Positions 1-7,889 of a stretch of DNA of 28,941 bases are shown one piece after another. Under the pieces are notes generated by a model. It searched no databases, was not told the origin of the DNA, and saw only the letters and a list, made by a program, of their open reading frames with translations. A program made the position numbers and the translations under genes. The first letter of the stretch is position 1. Every line of letters begins with the position of its first letter. The stretch lies in the NCBI GenBank assembly GCA_035630195.1, contig DASQLD010000011.1:1-28941 (forward strand). Direction: 5' to 3'. This DNA comes from DASQDN01 sp035630195. Lineage in GTDB: Bacteria; Acidobacteriota; Terriglobia; Bryobacterales; Bryobacteraceae.

Positions 1-46
1 CGCGTCGCACCAGGGCGTGATCGTCGGCGAGCAGCACGGTAATCAT
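1..46 (-). CDS. Response regulator, receiver-domain N-terminus (partial)
   Basis: Only the first 15 codons lie in the window, read on the minus strand from the ATG at 46-44. They encode MITVLLADDHALVRR. This is the first beta strand plus the acidic pair (DD) of a CheY-like receiver domain, in the form typical of NarL/FixJ-type response regulators (LLADDHxLVRxG). The rest of the gene, including the phosphoacceptor Asp and any DNA-binding domain, lies outside. It is divergent from tex, with 89 bases between the start codons. The family call is from the motif only; the output domain is unknown. Confidence 0.75.
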   Translation of the reverse strand, partial: MITVLLADDHALVRR

Positions 47-91
47 CTTCAGATGTCTCTAGCCTAGCGCAACGCTATAACATACCGGGAA

Positions 92-105
92 CGCCCGATC
101 GGGCG
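92..105. promoter_or_regulatory. 14-bp perfect palindrome between divergent genes
   Basis: CGCCCGATCGGGCG is a perfect self-complementary 14-mer, 30 bases before the tex start and 46 bases before the response-regulator start on the other strand. A TATAAC element at 76-81 could be a -10 box for tex, but no convincing -35 accompanies it. An operator or a short transcript hairpin are both possible. A GC-rich genome also produces such palindromes by chance. Confidence 0.25.
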
Positions 106-135
106 CTCGATCATGAGTATCATGGGAATCGATCC

Positions 136-2394
136 ATGCAAAACCAGGCGCTCCCCACCGCAGTCCTCCTTCATGTTGCTCAACAGTTAAGTGTCAACCT
201 GAAAAGCCTAATGGCGACGATCGAACTGCTCGACGAAGGCTCCACCGTTCCCTTCATCGCTCGATACCGGAAGGAAGTGACAGGCAACCTCGACGAAGTT
301 CAGATCCGCGATATCGAAGAGAAACTGGCTTACTTTCGGGAACTGGAAGATCGGCGCGCTACAGTCCTCGGAACCATTGAGAGTCAGGGTAAGCTCACGC
401 CGGAGTTGCGCGCGCGCATCGTGGCGGTGCTTGAGAAGAATGAGCTTGAAGATCTCTACTTGCCCTTCAAGCCAAAACGCCGGACGAAAGCTTCGATTGC
501 GCGCGAGAAAGGACTGGAGCCGCTTGCCCAATATCTGTGGGATCAGATTGCTGGAGTCGATTCTCTCGAAACATTTGCTTCGACCTTCGTCAGCGCCGAC
601 AAAAATGTGGATTCCGTTGACGAAGCGTTAGCGGGAGCCAGGCATATTGTCGCGGAATGGATTAGTGAAAATGCGGACTTCCGTAAGAATATCCGTCAGA
701 TGATGATGGACAACGGCTGGGTGGTGAGCCGCACGATTGACGAAACCAAAGACGTGGAAGGCAAGTACAAAATGTATGCCGACTACCGCGAGTTGGCGTC
801 GAAGATCCCATCGCACCGCATGCTCGCAATACGCCGCGGGTCGAAAGAAGAGGCGTTATCGTTCGAAATTGAACTCGATCGCTCCAGCCCGCTCGCCTAC
901 CTTCGCAACAGAATCGTAAAGTCGGAAGGCGAATGGGTACCCCATCTGGAAGAAGCTGCAGAAGATTCCTATGATCGTCTGCTCAATCCGTCCATCCAGA
1001 CAGAGGTTCGGCTCGAACTCAAAGATCGTTCCGACGATGAAGCCATCAAGGTATTCCGTGAGAATCTGGAAAATCTGTTGCTCGCGCCGCCCGCTGGCGC
1101 GCTGAATGTGATCGCTCTCGACCCAGGGCTCCGCACGGGATGCAAGATAGCCGTGATCGACGACACGGGCAAGTTTCTCGAGCATTCCGTAATCTACCCG
1201 CTGGAACCCAAGAACGATATCGTGGGTTCGGCCACGACGCTTCGCCGGCTGATCGATAAGTACAACGTCAAAGCAGTCGCAATAGGCAACGGCACGGGAT
1301 CACGCGAATCGGCGGCTTTCGTCCGCGACTTCCTGACGCAAGCAGGCTTCAGCAACACATTCAGCGTGGTTGTGAATGAGTCAGGCGCATCGGTTTATTC
1401 GGCTTCCGACATAGCGCGACAGGAGTTCCCGGAGCTCGATTTGACTGTTCGCGGAGCGATTTCCATCGGTCGGCGCTTGCAGGATCCTCTGGCCGAGTTG
1501 GTCAAGATCGATCCCAAATCCATAGGCGTCGGACAGTACCAGCACGATGTCGAGCAGAAGAAACTCATGCAAAGCCTGGAAACGACTGTCGAATCGTGTG
1601 TCAATCGCGTGGGAGTCGACTTGAATACGGCGTCATGGGCGTTGCTCCGTTATGTGGCTGGTATCAACGAGCGCACAGCTCAGAAAATTGTTGAGTATAG
1701 AAACGAGCATGGGCGCTTCCGCACCAGGTTTCAACTGACTGCCGTGCCGGGCTTCGGTCCAAAGACCTTCGAGCAGGCCGCAGGATTTCTGCGAATCCGC
1801 GGCGGCGACAATCCACTCGACATGACGGCCGTTCATCCGGAATCCTATCCAGTAGTTGAGAAAATCGCCCAGTCCCTTGGATTGCCGTTGAACGAACTCA
1901 TCGGGAAGCCCGACCTCGTCGAGAAAGTCAAGATCGAAGGCTTCAAGACAGAGACCGTCGGTATCTACACGTTAACCGATATTCGCGAGGAGCTTCGTAA
2001 ACCGGGCCGCGATCCGCGTGAAAAGTTCGTAGCGCCGAATTTCCGCGAAGATGTGAAAGAGATCAAGGATCTCGCGCCGGGAATGATCCTCGAAGGCGTG
2101 GTCACGAATGTCACAAAGTTCGGAGCGTTCGTCGATGTCGGTGTGCATCAGGATGGTCTGGTGCACATAAGTGAACTGTCCTCGCGATACATCAAAGAGC
2201 CTTCCGATGCGGTGAAAGCTGGTCAGATCGTCAAGGTGAAAGTGCTATCGGCGGACCTGAAAGCAAAGAGAATCGCGCTGTCGATCAAGGCGCTCGATGC
2301 GCCTCGCGAGCGGCCGGCGCCACAGCCAAAACAACAGAAGCCGGAGCTAGGTGATAAGTTAGCTGCTTTAAACAATCGGTTTCGAACTAGATGA
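136..2394 (+). CDS. tex: Tex family S1 RNA-binding transcription accessory protein
   Basis: The 752-residue product matches Tex along its whole length. It has an N-terminal helical Tex region (about residues 10-200, with TVPFIARYRKEVTG near the start) and a YqgF/RuvC-like domain beginning at NVIALDPG (residue 324). Helix-hairpin-helix elements follow (GINERTAQKI at about 509, then AVPGFGPKTF), and a C-terminal S1 domain starts near residue 646 (GVVTNVTKFGAFVDVG, GLVHISELS). Tex is a cytoplasmic nucleic-acid-binding protein linked to transcription and ribosome-associated processes, and also to gene-expression quality control. The length is normal for the family (about 720-780). The last four bases overlap the next gene (ATGA), so the two are probably co-translated. 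Confidence 0.97.
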   Translation: MQNQALPTAVLLHVAQQLSVNLKSLMATIELLDEGSTVPFIARYRKEVTGNLDEVQIRDIEEKLAYFRELEDRRATVLGTIESQGKLTPELRARIVAVLEKNELEDLYLPFKPKRRTKASIAREKGLEPLAQYLWDQIAGVDSLETFASTFVSADKNVDSVDEALAGARHIVAEWISENADFRKNIRQMMMDNGWVVSRTIDETKDVEGKYKMYADYRELASKIPSHRMLAIRRGSKEEALSFEIELDRSSPLAYLRNRIVKSEGEWVPHLEEAAEDSYDRLLNPSIQTEVRLELKDRSDDEAIKVFRENLENLLLAPPAGALNVIALDPGLRTGCKIAVIDDTGKFLEHSVIYPLEPKNDIVGSATTLRRLIDKYNVKAVAIGNGTGSRESAAFVRDFLTQAGFSNTFSVVVNESGASVYSASDIARQEFPELDLTVRGAISIGRRLQDPLAELVKIDPKSIGVGQYQHDVEQKKLMQSLETTVESCVNRVGVDLNTASWALLRYVAGINERTAQKIVEYRNEHGRFRTRFQLTAVPGFGPKTFEQAAGFLRIRGGDNPLDMTAVHPESYPVVEKIAQSLGLPLNELIGKPDLVEKVKIEGFKTETVGIYTLTDIREELRKPGRDPREKFVAPNFREDVKEIKDLAPGMILEGVVTNVTKFGAFVDVGVHQDGLVHISELSSRYIKEPSDAVKAGQIVKVKVLSADLKAKRIALSIKALDAPRERPAPQPKQQKPELGDKLAALNNRFRTR

Positions 2395-4154
2395 AACTCT
2401 CATTTGTGAATTGTGTTGTCGTTCTCTCGCTTTCCGTAGCGTCAGCTCAGCCCGTCGGCGATGTCCTCGAGAAAGCCCGTGTGAAGATCGATGCGCTCTC
2501 TGCCAAGCTATCCAAAGCCAACGGAACGGAAGATATCCGAGTTGACGCCGAGATCTATCTGAAAGCCGGTCAATGGCTGCTTCGACATCCCGAGGAATTC
2601 TACAAACCCGAATACAGCGCGCAACTGCTTTCCGTTCTTGACCGAGGTCTTGCGAGAGCAGCCGAACTGGAGGCAGGCTCGCCGACGTGGCCGAAACAAA
2701 AGGGCCGATTCTCTCGGGCGTATCGCTCGCGCGTAGATGGAAGCGTTCAGCCCTATGGAATGATCATTCCGGAGAACTACGACCCCGCGATTCCGACCCG
2801 TCTGGACGTCGTCCTCCATGGCCGCGCGGCGCAGATGAACGAAGTGAGCTTCCTTTTCGGTCACGATTCTCCGAAGCCCCCGCGAGTCGACCAAAACCAC
2901 CTCGTCCTGGAGGTTTTCGGTCGTACCAACAACGCCTATCGATGGGCGGGCGAGACAGATGTCTTCGAGGCGCTTGAGTCCGTTCGGAAACGGTACAACA
3001 TCGACCCGAACCGCATCGTCTTGCGAGGCTTCTCGATGGGAGGAGCGGGAACATGGCATATCGGCCTCCATTATCCGGACCAGTGGGCGGCCATTGAAGC
3101 AGGAGCGGGCTTTGCAGAGACGAAGATTTACGCTAAGCTTCCCGCCGACACGCCGGAGTATCAACTACGTACGCTCCACATCTACGACGCCGCCGATTAC
3201 GCTGAAAATGCTGCCAATGTCCCGACGGTAGGGTACGGAGGTGAGATCGATCCGCAACTGAAAGCGAGCCAACTCATCCAGCAAGGCATCGCTGGCCTGC
3301 AAAACATAAAAGCGCTCTTCCTGGTTGGCCCGCAGACTGGGCATAAGTGGCATCCGGAGAGTCTAAAACAGTCGGATGAGTTCCTTAACGCGGCTGTAAA
3401 GGCCGGCCGACAAACGCCAGACCGCATTCATTTCATCACCTATACGGCGCGTTATAACCGCTGCTTCTGGCTGACTGTCGATGCTCTGGATCGGCACTAC
3501 GAGCGTGCCGAGGTCGACGGTACTCGCGACGAGCTGAAGACACGCAATGTAGCCGCATTGACGCTCGATCGCGAGGAGAGTCCAACGATCGACGGGCAGA
3601 AGCCCGGGCGTGGAAAAAGCTTCATCAAAGACAATGGCAAGTGGCGTACAGGAACGTGGAAAGGCTTACGCAAGCGTCATGGATTGCAAGGTCCCATCGA
3701 CGATGCATTCCTTGATTCGTTCGTCGCCGTAGATGCGCCGGAAAAGGTTCGCGCGGAATGGGCAAAGTGGATGCGCGCCGACCTGCCGACCGCAAGCAGC
3801 CCGCAGAAAGGTAAGGCCGTCGTGCTGTTCGGTGACCCGCAAACGAACCCGGCAATCAAGAAGATTAACGAGAAGTTGCCCGTTCGATGGTCCGGTGAGG
3901 ACATCATTGTGGCGGAGCAGCGATTCCCCGCCCGCGATCATACGCTGGCTATGATCTATCCGAACCCCCAGGACCCGGAGCATTATGTCGTGCTAAATTC
4001 TGGGCTCACGTTCGGCGAGAGAGAATTTAAGGGCACGAACGCGCTTCTATATCCGCGCCTCGGCGATTACGCTGTGATTCGGAAGTCGGACGGCAAGGTA
4101 ATGGTCGCCGGGATTTTCGACGAGCAGTGGCGGTTAGCCCCAGAAAAACGGTAG
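2391..4154 (+). CDS. Secreted alpha/beta hydrolase (esterase/peptidase-like)
   Basis: The 587-residue protein begins with a Sec signal peptide (about residues 1-19, ending SVASAQ). A predicted alpha/beta-hydrolase core follows. The nucleophile elbow is GFSMGG at residues 213-218, with Ser215, preceded by DPNRIVLR as in polyhydroxybutyrate-depolymerase and prolyl-oligopeptidase-like esterases. A candidate catalytic His lies in GHKWHPES (His318). The region after about 340 has no motif that I recognise and may be an accessory domain. The substrate is not evident. The start ATG overlaps the tex stop by four bases, an arrangement that suggests translational coupling although the roles look unrelated. 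Location is probably periplasmic or extracellular. Confidence 0.8.
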   Translation: MKLSFVNCVVVLSLSVASAQPVGDVLEKARVKIDALSAKLSKANGTEDIRVDAEIYLKAGQWLLRHPEEFYKPEYSAQLLSVLDRGLARAAELEAGSPTWPKQKGRFSRAYRSRVDGSVQPYGMIIPENYDPAIPTRLDVVLHGRAAQMNEVSFLFGHDSPKPPRVDQNHLVLEVFGRTNNAYRWAGETDVFEALESVRKRYNIDPNRIVLRGFSMGGAGTWHIGLHYPDQWAAIEAGAGFAETKIYAKLPADTPEYQLRTLHIYDAADYAENAANVPTVGYGGEIDPQLKASQLIQQGIAGLQNIKALFLVGPQTGHKWHPESLKQSDEFLNAAVKAGRQTPDRIHFITYTARYNRCFWLTVDALDRHYERAEVDGTRDELKTRNVAALTLDREESPTIDGQKPGRGKSFIKDNGKWRTGTWKGLRKRHGLQGPIDDAFLDSFVAVDAPEKVRAEWAKWMRADLPTASSPQKGKAVVLFGDPQTNPAIKKINEKLPVRWSGEDIIVAEQRFPARDHTLAMIYPNPQDPEHYVVLNSGLTFGEREFKGTNALLYPRLGDYAVIRKSDGKVMVAGIFDEQWRLAPEKR

Positions 4155-4163
4155 CCTGATGTT

Positions 4164-4370
4164 ATGGCAGATCAACCCGATGACCCCACGACATCCATAA
4201 ATCTGGGAGCACTCGGGCAAAATCTGAGGAAGCAGACCGAGGGGACCCCGGAACGCGAAGCCCACATCGAGCGGCTGCGTAAACTCGTTCAGTCGGGCGA
4301 ATATGAGGTAGACGCTGAGGCCCTAGCGCGCAAACTAATAGACGATCACTGCGCAGACGACGCGAAGTAG
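4164..4370 (+). CDS. FlgM-like anti-sigma-28 family small protein
   Basis: This 68-residue acidic protein ends in the pattern IERLRKLVQSGEYEVDAEAL followed by ARKLIDD. That is the C-terminal helix-turn-helix of FlgM-type anti-sigma-28 factors (typically LRxxIxxGxYxVDxxxIAxKLL). FlgM binds the flagellar sigma factor FliA and holds it inactive until exported. The N-terminal half is short and disordered-looking, as in FlgM. No flagellar gene is nearby. The gene lies nine bases after the upstream hydrolase, and its last 25 bases overlap the end of the convergent VWA gene. Assignment rests on the C-terminal pattern only; the partner sigma factor is unknown. Confidence 0.6.
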   Translation: MADQPDDPTTSINLGALGQNLRKQTEGTPEREAHIERLRKLVQSGEYEVDAEALARKLIDDHCADDAK

Positions 4371-5299
4371 CCCTTGCGCGCCTGAACTTTCAAATCTTTC
4401 TTACTCGGCGTTTTGATTTCGATCTTTCGGAATGGCGGGCCGTCGTCGTTCGTCGGAGTGTAGCTGACCGAGTACTGAGTGCGCATTTCTTCCTGAATCT
4501 CGCGGAAGATGTCATCAAGAGTGTGTTTGCGGTCCACACGGAACATGCGCCCCCCCGTATCCTCGGACATCCGCTTCAAGTCTCCATCTCCGCCCATACC
4601 AAAGCCGCCATAGGCGCCCTGATCCAGGTAATGAATGCTATAGATGATGGTGTCCGCGCGGTGGGCAGCGTCAATCGCCTCTCGTAGGGTTTGACGACTA
4701 CCCATGTCGACGCCGTCGGTGATCAAGACGATGGCCTTCCGGCCAACTTCGCGCTTCAACTTCTCGTCGGCAGCCAGGTACACCGCATCGTACAAAATCG
4801 TGCCTCGTGTTTTCCCGATCGTCGGCACCGGCCCAGGTTGGAAGCCACCCACGGCCGAGTTCTCTCGTAGGTTCTCAAGGCCAGCTTTGAGAAGCCGAAC
4901 TGAATTCGTAGAATCCTGAAGCAATTCAGCTTCAGAACCGAAGCTTATGAGGAACGCCATGTCCTTCGCCCGTAGTACCTTGCCAAAAAACTCAGAAGCA
5001 GCCTGCTTTTCCACGCCGATGAGGTTCCGCTGACTGCCGCTGACGTCGATAAGCAGACCTATGGTTAAAGGCAGATCACTCTCGCGGGTAAAGTGCTTGA
5101 CGGTCTGCTGCTTCCCTTCCTCAAAGACCGCAAAATCGTCTTTTTCAAGATTGCCGATAAGAGCGCCCTTCTTGTCTCGAACGGAGAACAGGACGTTAAC
5201 TATGTTGACATCGACCTTAAGAACAGTCTCGGCTTCCTGAGCGATCAAGGCGCCGAGGCACACGATAGACAAGGGTATGGCGACGAGCGACTTCCTCAT
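4346..5299 (-). CDS. Secreted VWA-domain protein (VWFA-related, Acidobacterial type)
   Basis: The product has 317 residues. I start it at the ATG at 5299 because it opens a clear signal peptide (MRKSLVAIPLSIVCLGALIA); the reading frame extends upstream, but that part overlaps the divergent glycosylase gene. A short beta domain (about 28-72, with LEKDDFAVFEEGKQQ) precedes a von Willebrand A domain. The domain has a metal-ion-dependent adhesion site, DVSGS, at residues 85-89, and later ALITDGVD-type strands (IVLITDGVD). This two-part build is characteristic of the VWFA-related family that is expanded in Acidobacteria. Its partners are unknown, and binding or surface roles are inferred from the VWA fold. 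The 3' end overlaps the FlgM-like gene. Confidence 0.88.
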   Translation of the reverse strand: MRKSLVAIPLSIVCLGALIAQEAETVLKVDVNIVNVLFSVRDKKGALIGNLEKDDFAVFEEGKQQTVKHFTRESDLPLTIGLLIDVSGSQRNLIGVEKQAASEFFGKVLRAKDMAFLISFGSEAELLQDSTNSVRLLKAGLENLRENSAVGGFQPGPVPTIGKTRGTILYDAVYLAADEKLKREVGRKAIVLITDGVDMGSRQTLREAIDAAHRADTIIYSIHYLDQGAYGGFGMGGDGDLKRMSEDTGGRMFRVDRKHTLDDIFREIQEEMRTQYSVSYTPTNDDGPPFRKIEIKTPSKKDLKVQARKGYFASSAQ

Positions 5300-5359
5300 A
5301 AAATGAGTGATGCATCGGAGGTCGAAGTTGTTCCAATTTCTAGAGGCCATACGCTCCAC

Positions 5360-5953
5360 ATGAAGAAAGCGATCACACATTTGAAGAGGTGCGACCCAGT
5401 GATGGCAGCGATCATCGAGCGCATCGGACCATGTCGGATCCCGTACACGGAGCCAGTTTTCGAGAGCCTCGCGCGAGCCATCGTCTATCAACAGTTGAGT
5501 GGAAAAGCCGCCGCCACAATCTTCGGACGCTTTGTGGCGGCGGCCGGAGGTGAACCGCTCACACCGAAAAAAGTACTCCGCCTGACTTTCGACGAGACGC
5601 GCGCCCTTGGACTTTCGTCCCAAAAGGCCACTTATGTTCGGGATTTGGCCGAGAAGACGGCTTCAAAGGATATCGTTTTCGACCGATTCGAGACTATGAC
5701 GAACGACGAGATCACGGCAAGCCTCATCCAGGTGAAAGGAATCGGTGTCTGGACCGTCCAGATGTTCTTAATGTTCTCCCTGCGCCGTCCCGACGTCCTG
5801 CCGTGCGGCGACTTGGGCATCCGAAATGCCGTACAGAAGGCTTACGGGCTAAAAGAGCCCGTGTCCCCGGCGCAAATCGAGAAAATCGGGGCGAATTGGC
5901 GGCCATACTGTTCCATCGCAAGCTGGTATCTGTGGCGGAGTCTTGAGCCTTAA
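5360..5953 (+). CDS. DNA-3-methyladenine glycosylase (AlkA-like, HhH-GPD)
   Basis: The 197-residue protein is a short AlkA/MagI-type base-excision enzyme. It has the helical core EPVFESLARAIVYQQLSGKA (about residues 31-50), the helix-hairpin-helix LIQVKGIGVWTVQMF (122-136) and the Gly/Pro-rich loop ending in LPCGDLGI. Asp151 there is the expected catalytic Asp. It would remove alkylated purines from DNA in the cytoplasm. The family normally starts close to the KRCDP region, so I chose the ATG at 5360. An in-frame ATG at 5303 would leave only three bases to the divergent VWA start. No C-terminal iron-sulfur cysteines are present, as expected for this subgroup. Confidence 0.92.
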   Translation: MKKAITHLKRCDPVMAAIIERIGPCRIPYTEPVFESLARAIVYQQLSGKAAATIFGRFVAAAGGEPLTPKKVLRLTFDETRALGLSSQKATYVRDLAEKTASKDIVFDRFETMTNDEITASLIQVKGIGVWTVQMFLMFSLRRPDVLPCGDLGIRNAVQKAYGLKEPVSPAQIEKIGANWRPYCSIASWYLWRSLEP

Positions 5954-5983
5954 AGCGAAAGGCATGAGACAATTCGGAGACGG

Positions 5984-7453
5984 ATGGACACCGCCTATGA
6001 CCGAGTGCCGTATCCGACCGCTACCTACACGCAGACACATGTAAGACGTTTGGCAGCGATCGGCCGCCTGTTTGGAGTCAATGCGCCAGACATTCGTACC
6101 TGCCGTGTTCTTGAAATAGGGTGTGGCGAGGGCGCCAACCTCGTGAATATGGCCGTAGACCTGCCGGAAAGCCAGTTCGTCGGCATCGATATCTCCCAAA
6201 CAGCGATCGCTCGCGCAACCGACTTGGCAAAGCGGGCGGGCGTAGAAAACATCACATTTCGACATACGGATGTCGCCGAACTGGTCGGTAGGCCCGGCGA
6301 ATGCGATTACGTGATCGCTCACGGCGTGTTCTCATGGATTCCTCGAGAAGTCCAGGAAAAAATGCTTGAACTTTGCGAGCGCGTCCTGGCCCCCACTGGC
6401 ATTGCCTACATCAGCTACAACACGTACCCAGGCTGGCATGTCCGCGAAATGATGGCGGAGATGATGCGCTTTCACACGATCGGTACGGACGATCCGGAAA
6501 CCGCTGTGAACGAGGGTTTGGGCCTTGTCCAAGCGGTTGGACGAGCGCTAGGCGAGGAGAGCCCCTACTCAAAGGCGATCCTCTCGGAAATGGAGCGTAT
6601 CGTGCGCCGGAATAAGGTGGTCACGTTTCACGACGACCTTAGCCCCGACATGAAGCCGCTGCTGTTTAACGATTTTATCCAGCGAGCTCGCAGTCATGGT
6701 CTTCAATTCCTTGCCGAGGCGGACTACACGACGATGATCTATGAGGATCTACCGCTGGAAGCGCGATCGGCCCTCGAGGAGATCCACGACGACGCTGTGC
6801 GTCGTGAGCAGTACCTCGACTTTTTCAAATTGCGTCGACTGCGTGAGACTCTTCTTTGCCGTTCGGATCTGACGGTACTCCCAGAAGCGTCGACCGGCGC
6901 TTTCGACGTCCTTTATTTCGGTGTTCCCCTGCTTCCGAAGACACCGCCCGACTATACGGACGAGAGCCCTGTCGATTTCGTCGGACAGCGGAACATGTCC
7001 GTAACTGTCGCCCAACCCTTCGTGAAGGCCGCGATCGCGGTCCTATGCGACGCTTGGCCGGTAAGGCTGAAGTATGCCGAAGTCCTGGAACGTGCTCAGC
7101 AGAAGCTACTCCAACCCGATGCCGGGGCAATTGATATGCTTTCGGAACTACTGATGAAAATGTACGGGGCGGGTCTACTAGAAATTGATACTCACCCATG
7201 GCCCTATCCGTCAAAGCCGTCGGAACGGCCGGCCGTCAGCATGCTTGCGCGATATCAGGCAAAAGAGGGCGCAAGGGTTACTTCACTGCGCCATCAGGCT
7301 GTCGATCTGGACGATGATACCGCCCGACGGCTGATTGTATTTCTCGACGGTACTCGTGATCTTGACGCCCTCAGTTTGGCAACGGGTATGGACCGTCAAA
7401 CAACCGAAGAGTATTTGAAAAAACTGTTATCGCTGTCTCTCCTCGTCTCTTAG
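5984..7453 (+). CDS. Class I SAM methyltransferase with methyltransferase regulatory domain
   Basis: The 489-residue protein opens with a Rossmann methyltransferase domain. Motif I is VLEIGCGEGANL (about residues 42-53), the acidic ribose-binding residue is in VGIDIS, and motif IV lies near YVIAHGVFSWIP. The middle part (about 215-300, LAEADYTTMIYEDLP) resembles the methyltransferase regulatory domain found in protein-lysine methyltransferases of Rickettsia. The C-terminus (about 385-489) resembles a winged-helix segment ending in LDALSLATGM. The methyl acceptor is unknown; protein lysine methylation is a possibility by homology only. GGAG sits just before the start. The gene is followed one base later by the YjbQ-family gene, so the two are probably co-translated. 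Confidence 0.88.
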   Translation: MDTAYDRVPYPTATYTQTHVRRLAAIGRLFGVNAPDIRTCRVLEIGCGEGANLVNMAVDLPESQFVGIDISQTAIARATDLAKRAGVENITFRHTDVAELVGRPGECDYVIAHGVFSWIPREVQEKMLELCERVLAPTGIAYISYNTYPGWHVREMMAEMMRFHTIGTDDPETAVNEGLGLVQAVGRALGEESPYSKAILSEMERIVRRNKVVTFHDDLSPDMKPLLFNDFIQRARSHGLQFLAEADYTTMIYEDLPLEARSALEEIHDDAVRREQYLDFFKLRRLRETLLCRSDLTVLPEASTGAFDVLYFGVPLLPKTPPDYTDESPVDFVGQRNMSVTVAQPFVKAAIAVLCDAWPVRLKYAEVLERAQQKLLQPDAGAIDMLSELLMKMYGAGLLEIDTHPWPYPSKPSERPAVSMLARYQAKEGARVTSLRHQAVDLDDDTARRLIVFLDGTRDLDALSLATGMDRQTTEEYLKKLLSLSLLVS

Positions 7454-7454
7454 A

Positions 7455-7874
7455 ATGAAGTCTTTTCGAAAAGATCTTTGGTTTGAAACGTCCACAAGGA
7501 GGGCTTTTCTCAACATTACGCGGGAAGTCGAAGTCTGTCTGCGAGAGAGCACGATAACTGAGGGTCTTGTCCTTGTGAACGCGATGCACATCACTGCGTC
7601 GGTCTTCATCAACGACGACGAATCGGGCTTGCATCGCGACTACGAAAAGTGGTTGGAGGAACTCGCTCCGCACGAACCGACCAGTCAGTATCAGCACAAT
7701 CGAACCGGCGAAGACAATGCGGATGCGCACATGAAGCGGCAGATCATGGGTCGCGAAGTCGTGGTTGCGGTGACGGCCGGCAAGCTCGACTTCGGACCAT
7801 GGGAACAGATCTTCTACGGCGAATTTGATGGCCGCCGCCGCAAACGCGTTTTGGTTAAGATAATCGGCGAATAA
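7455..7874 (+). CDS. YjbQ family protein (UPF0047, secondary thiamine-phosphate synthase-like)
   Basis: The 139-residue protein covers the whole YjbQ/UPF0047 family. The conserved elements are ITEGLVLVNAMHITASVFIN, then HNRTGEDNADAHMKRQIMGR, and the end FDGRRRKRVLVKIIGE. The conserved His and Asp/Glu residues form a putative metal-binding active site. Members of the family have a reported weak thiamine-phosphate synthase activity, but their real role is unsettled. The start lies one base after the methyltransferase stop. The stop is only 15 bases from the convergent TonB receptor gene, leaving no room for a normal terminator. Confidence 0.95.
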   Translation: MKSFRKDLWFETSTRRAFLNITREVEVCLRESTITEGLVLVNAMHITASVFINDDESGLHRDYEKWLEELAPHEPTSQYQHNRTGEDNADAHMKRQIMGREVVVAVTAGKLDFGPWEQIFYGEFDGRRRKRVLVKIIGE

Positions 7875-7889
7875 ATTCCAACACAGGCG

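Noticed and set aside
5093..5359. An upstream extension of the glycosylase frame
   Set aside because: It overlaps the VWA gene on the other strand and does not match the family's N-terminus.
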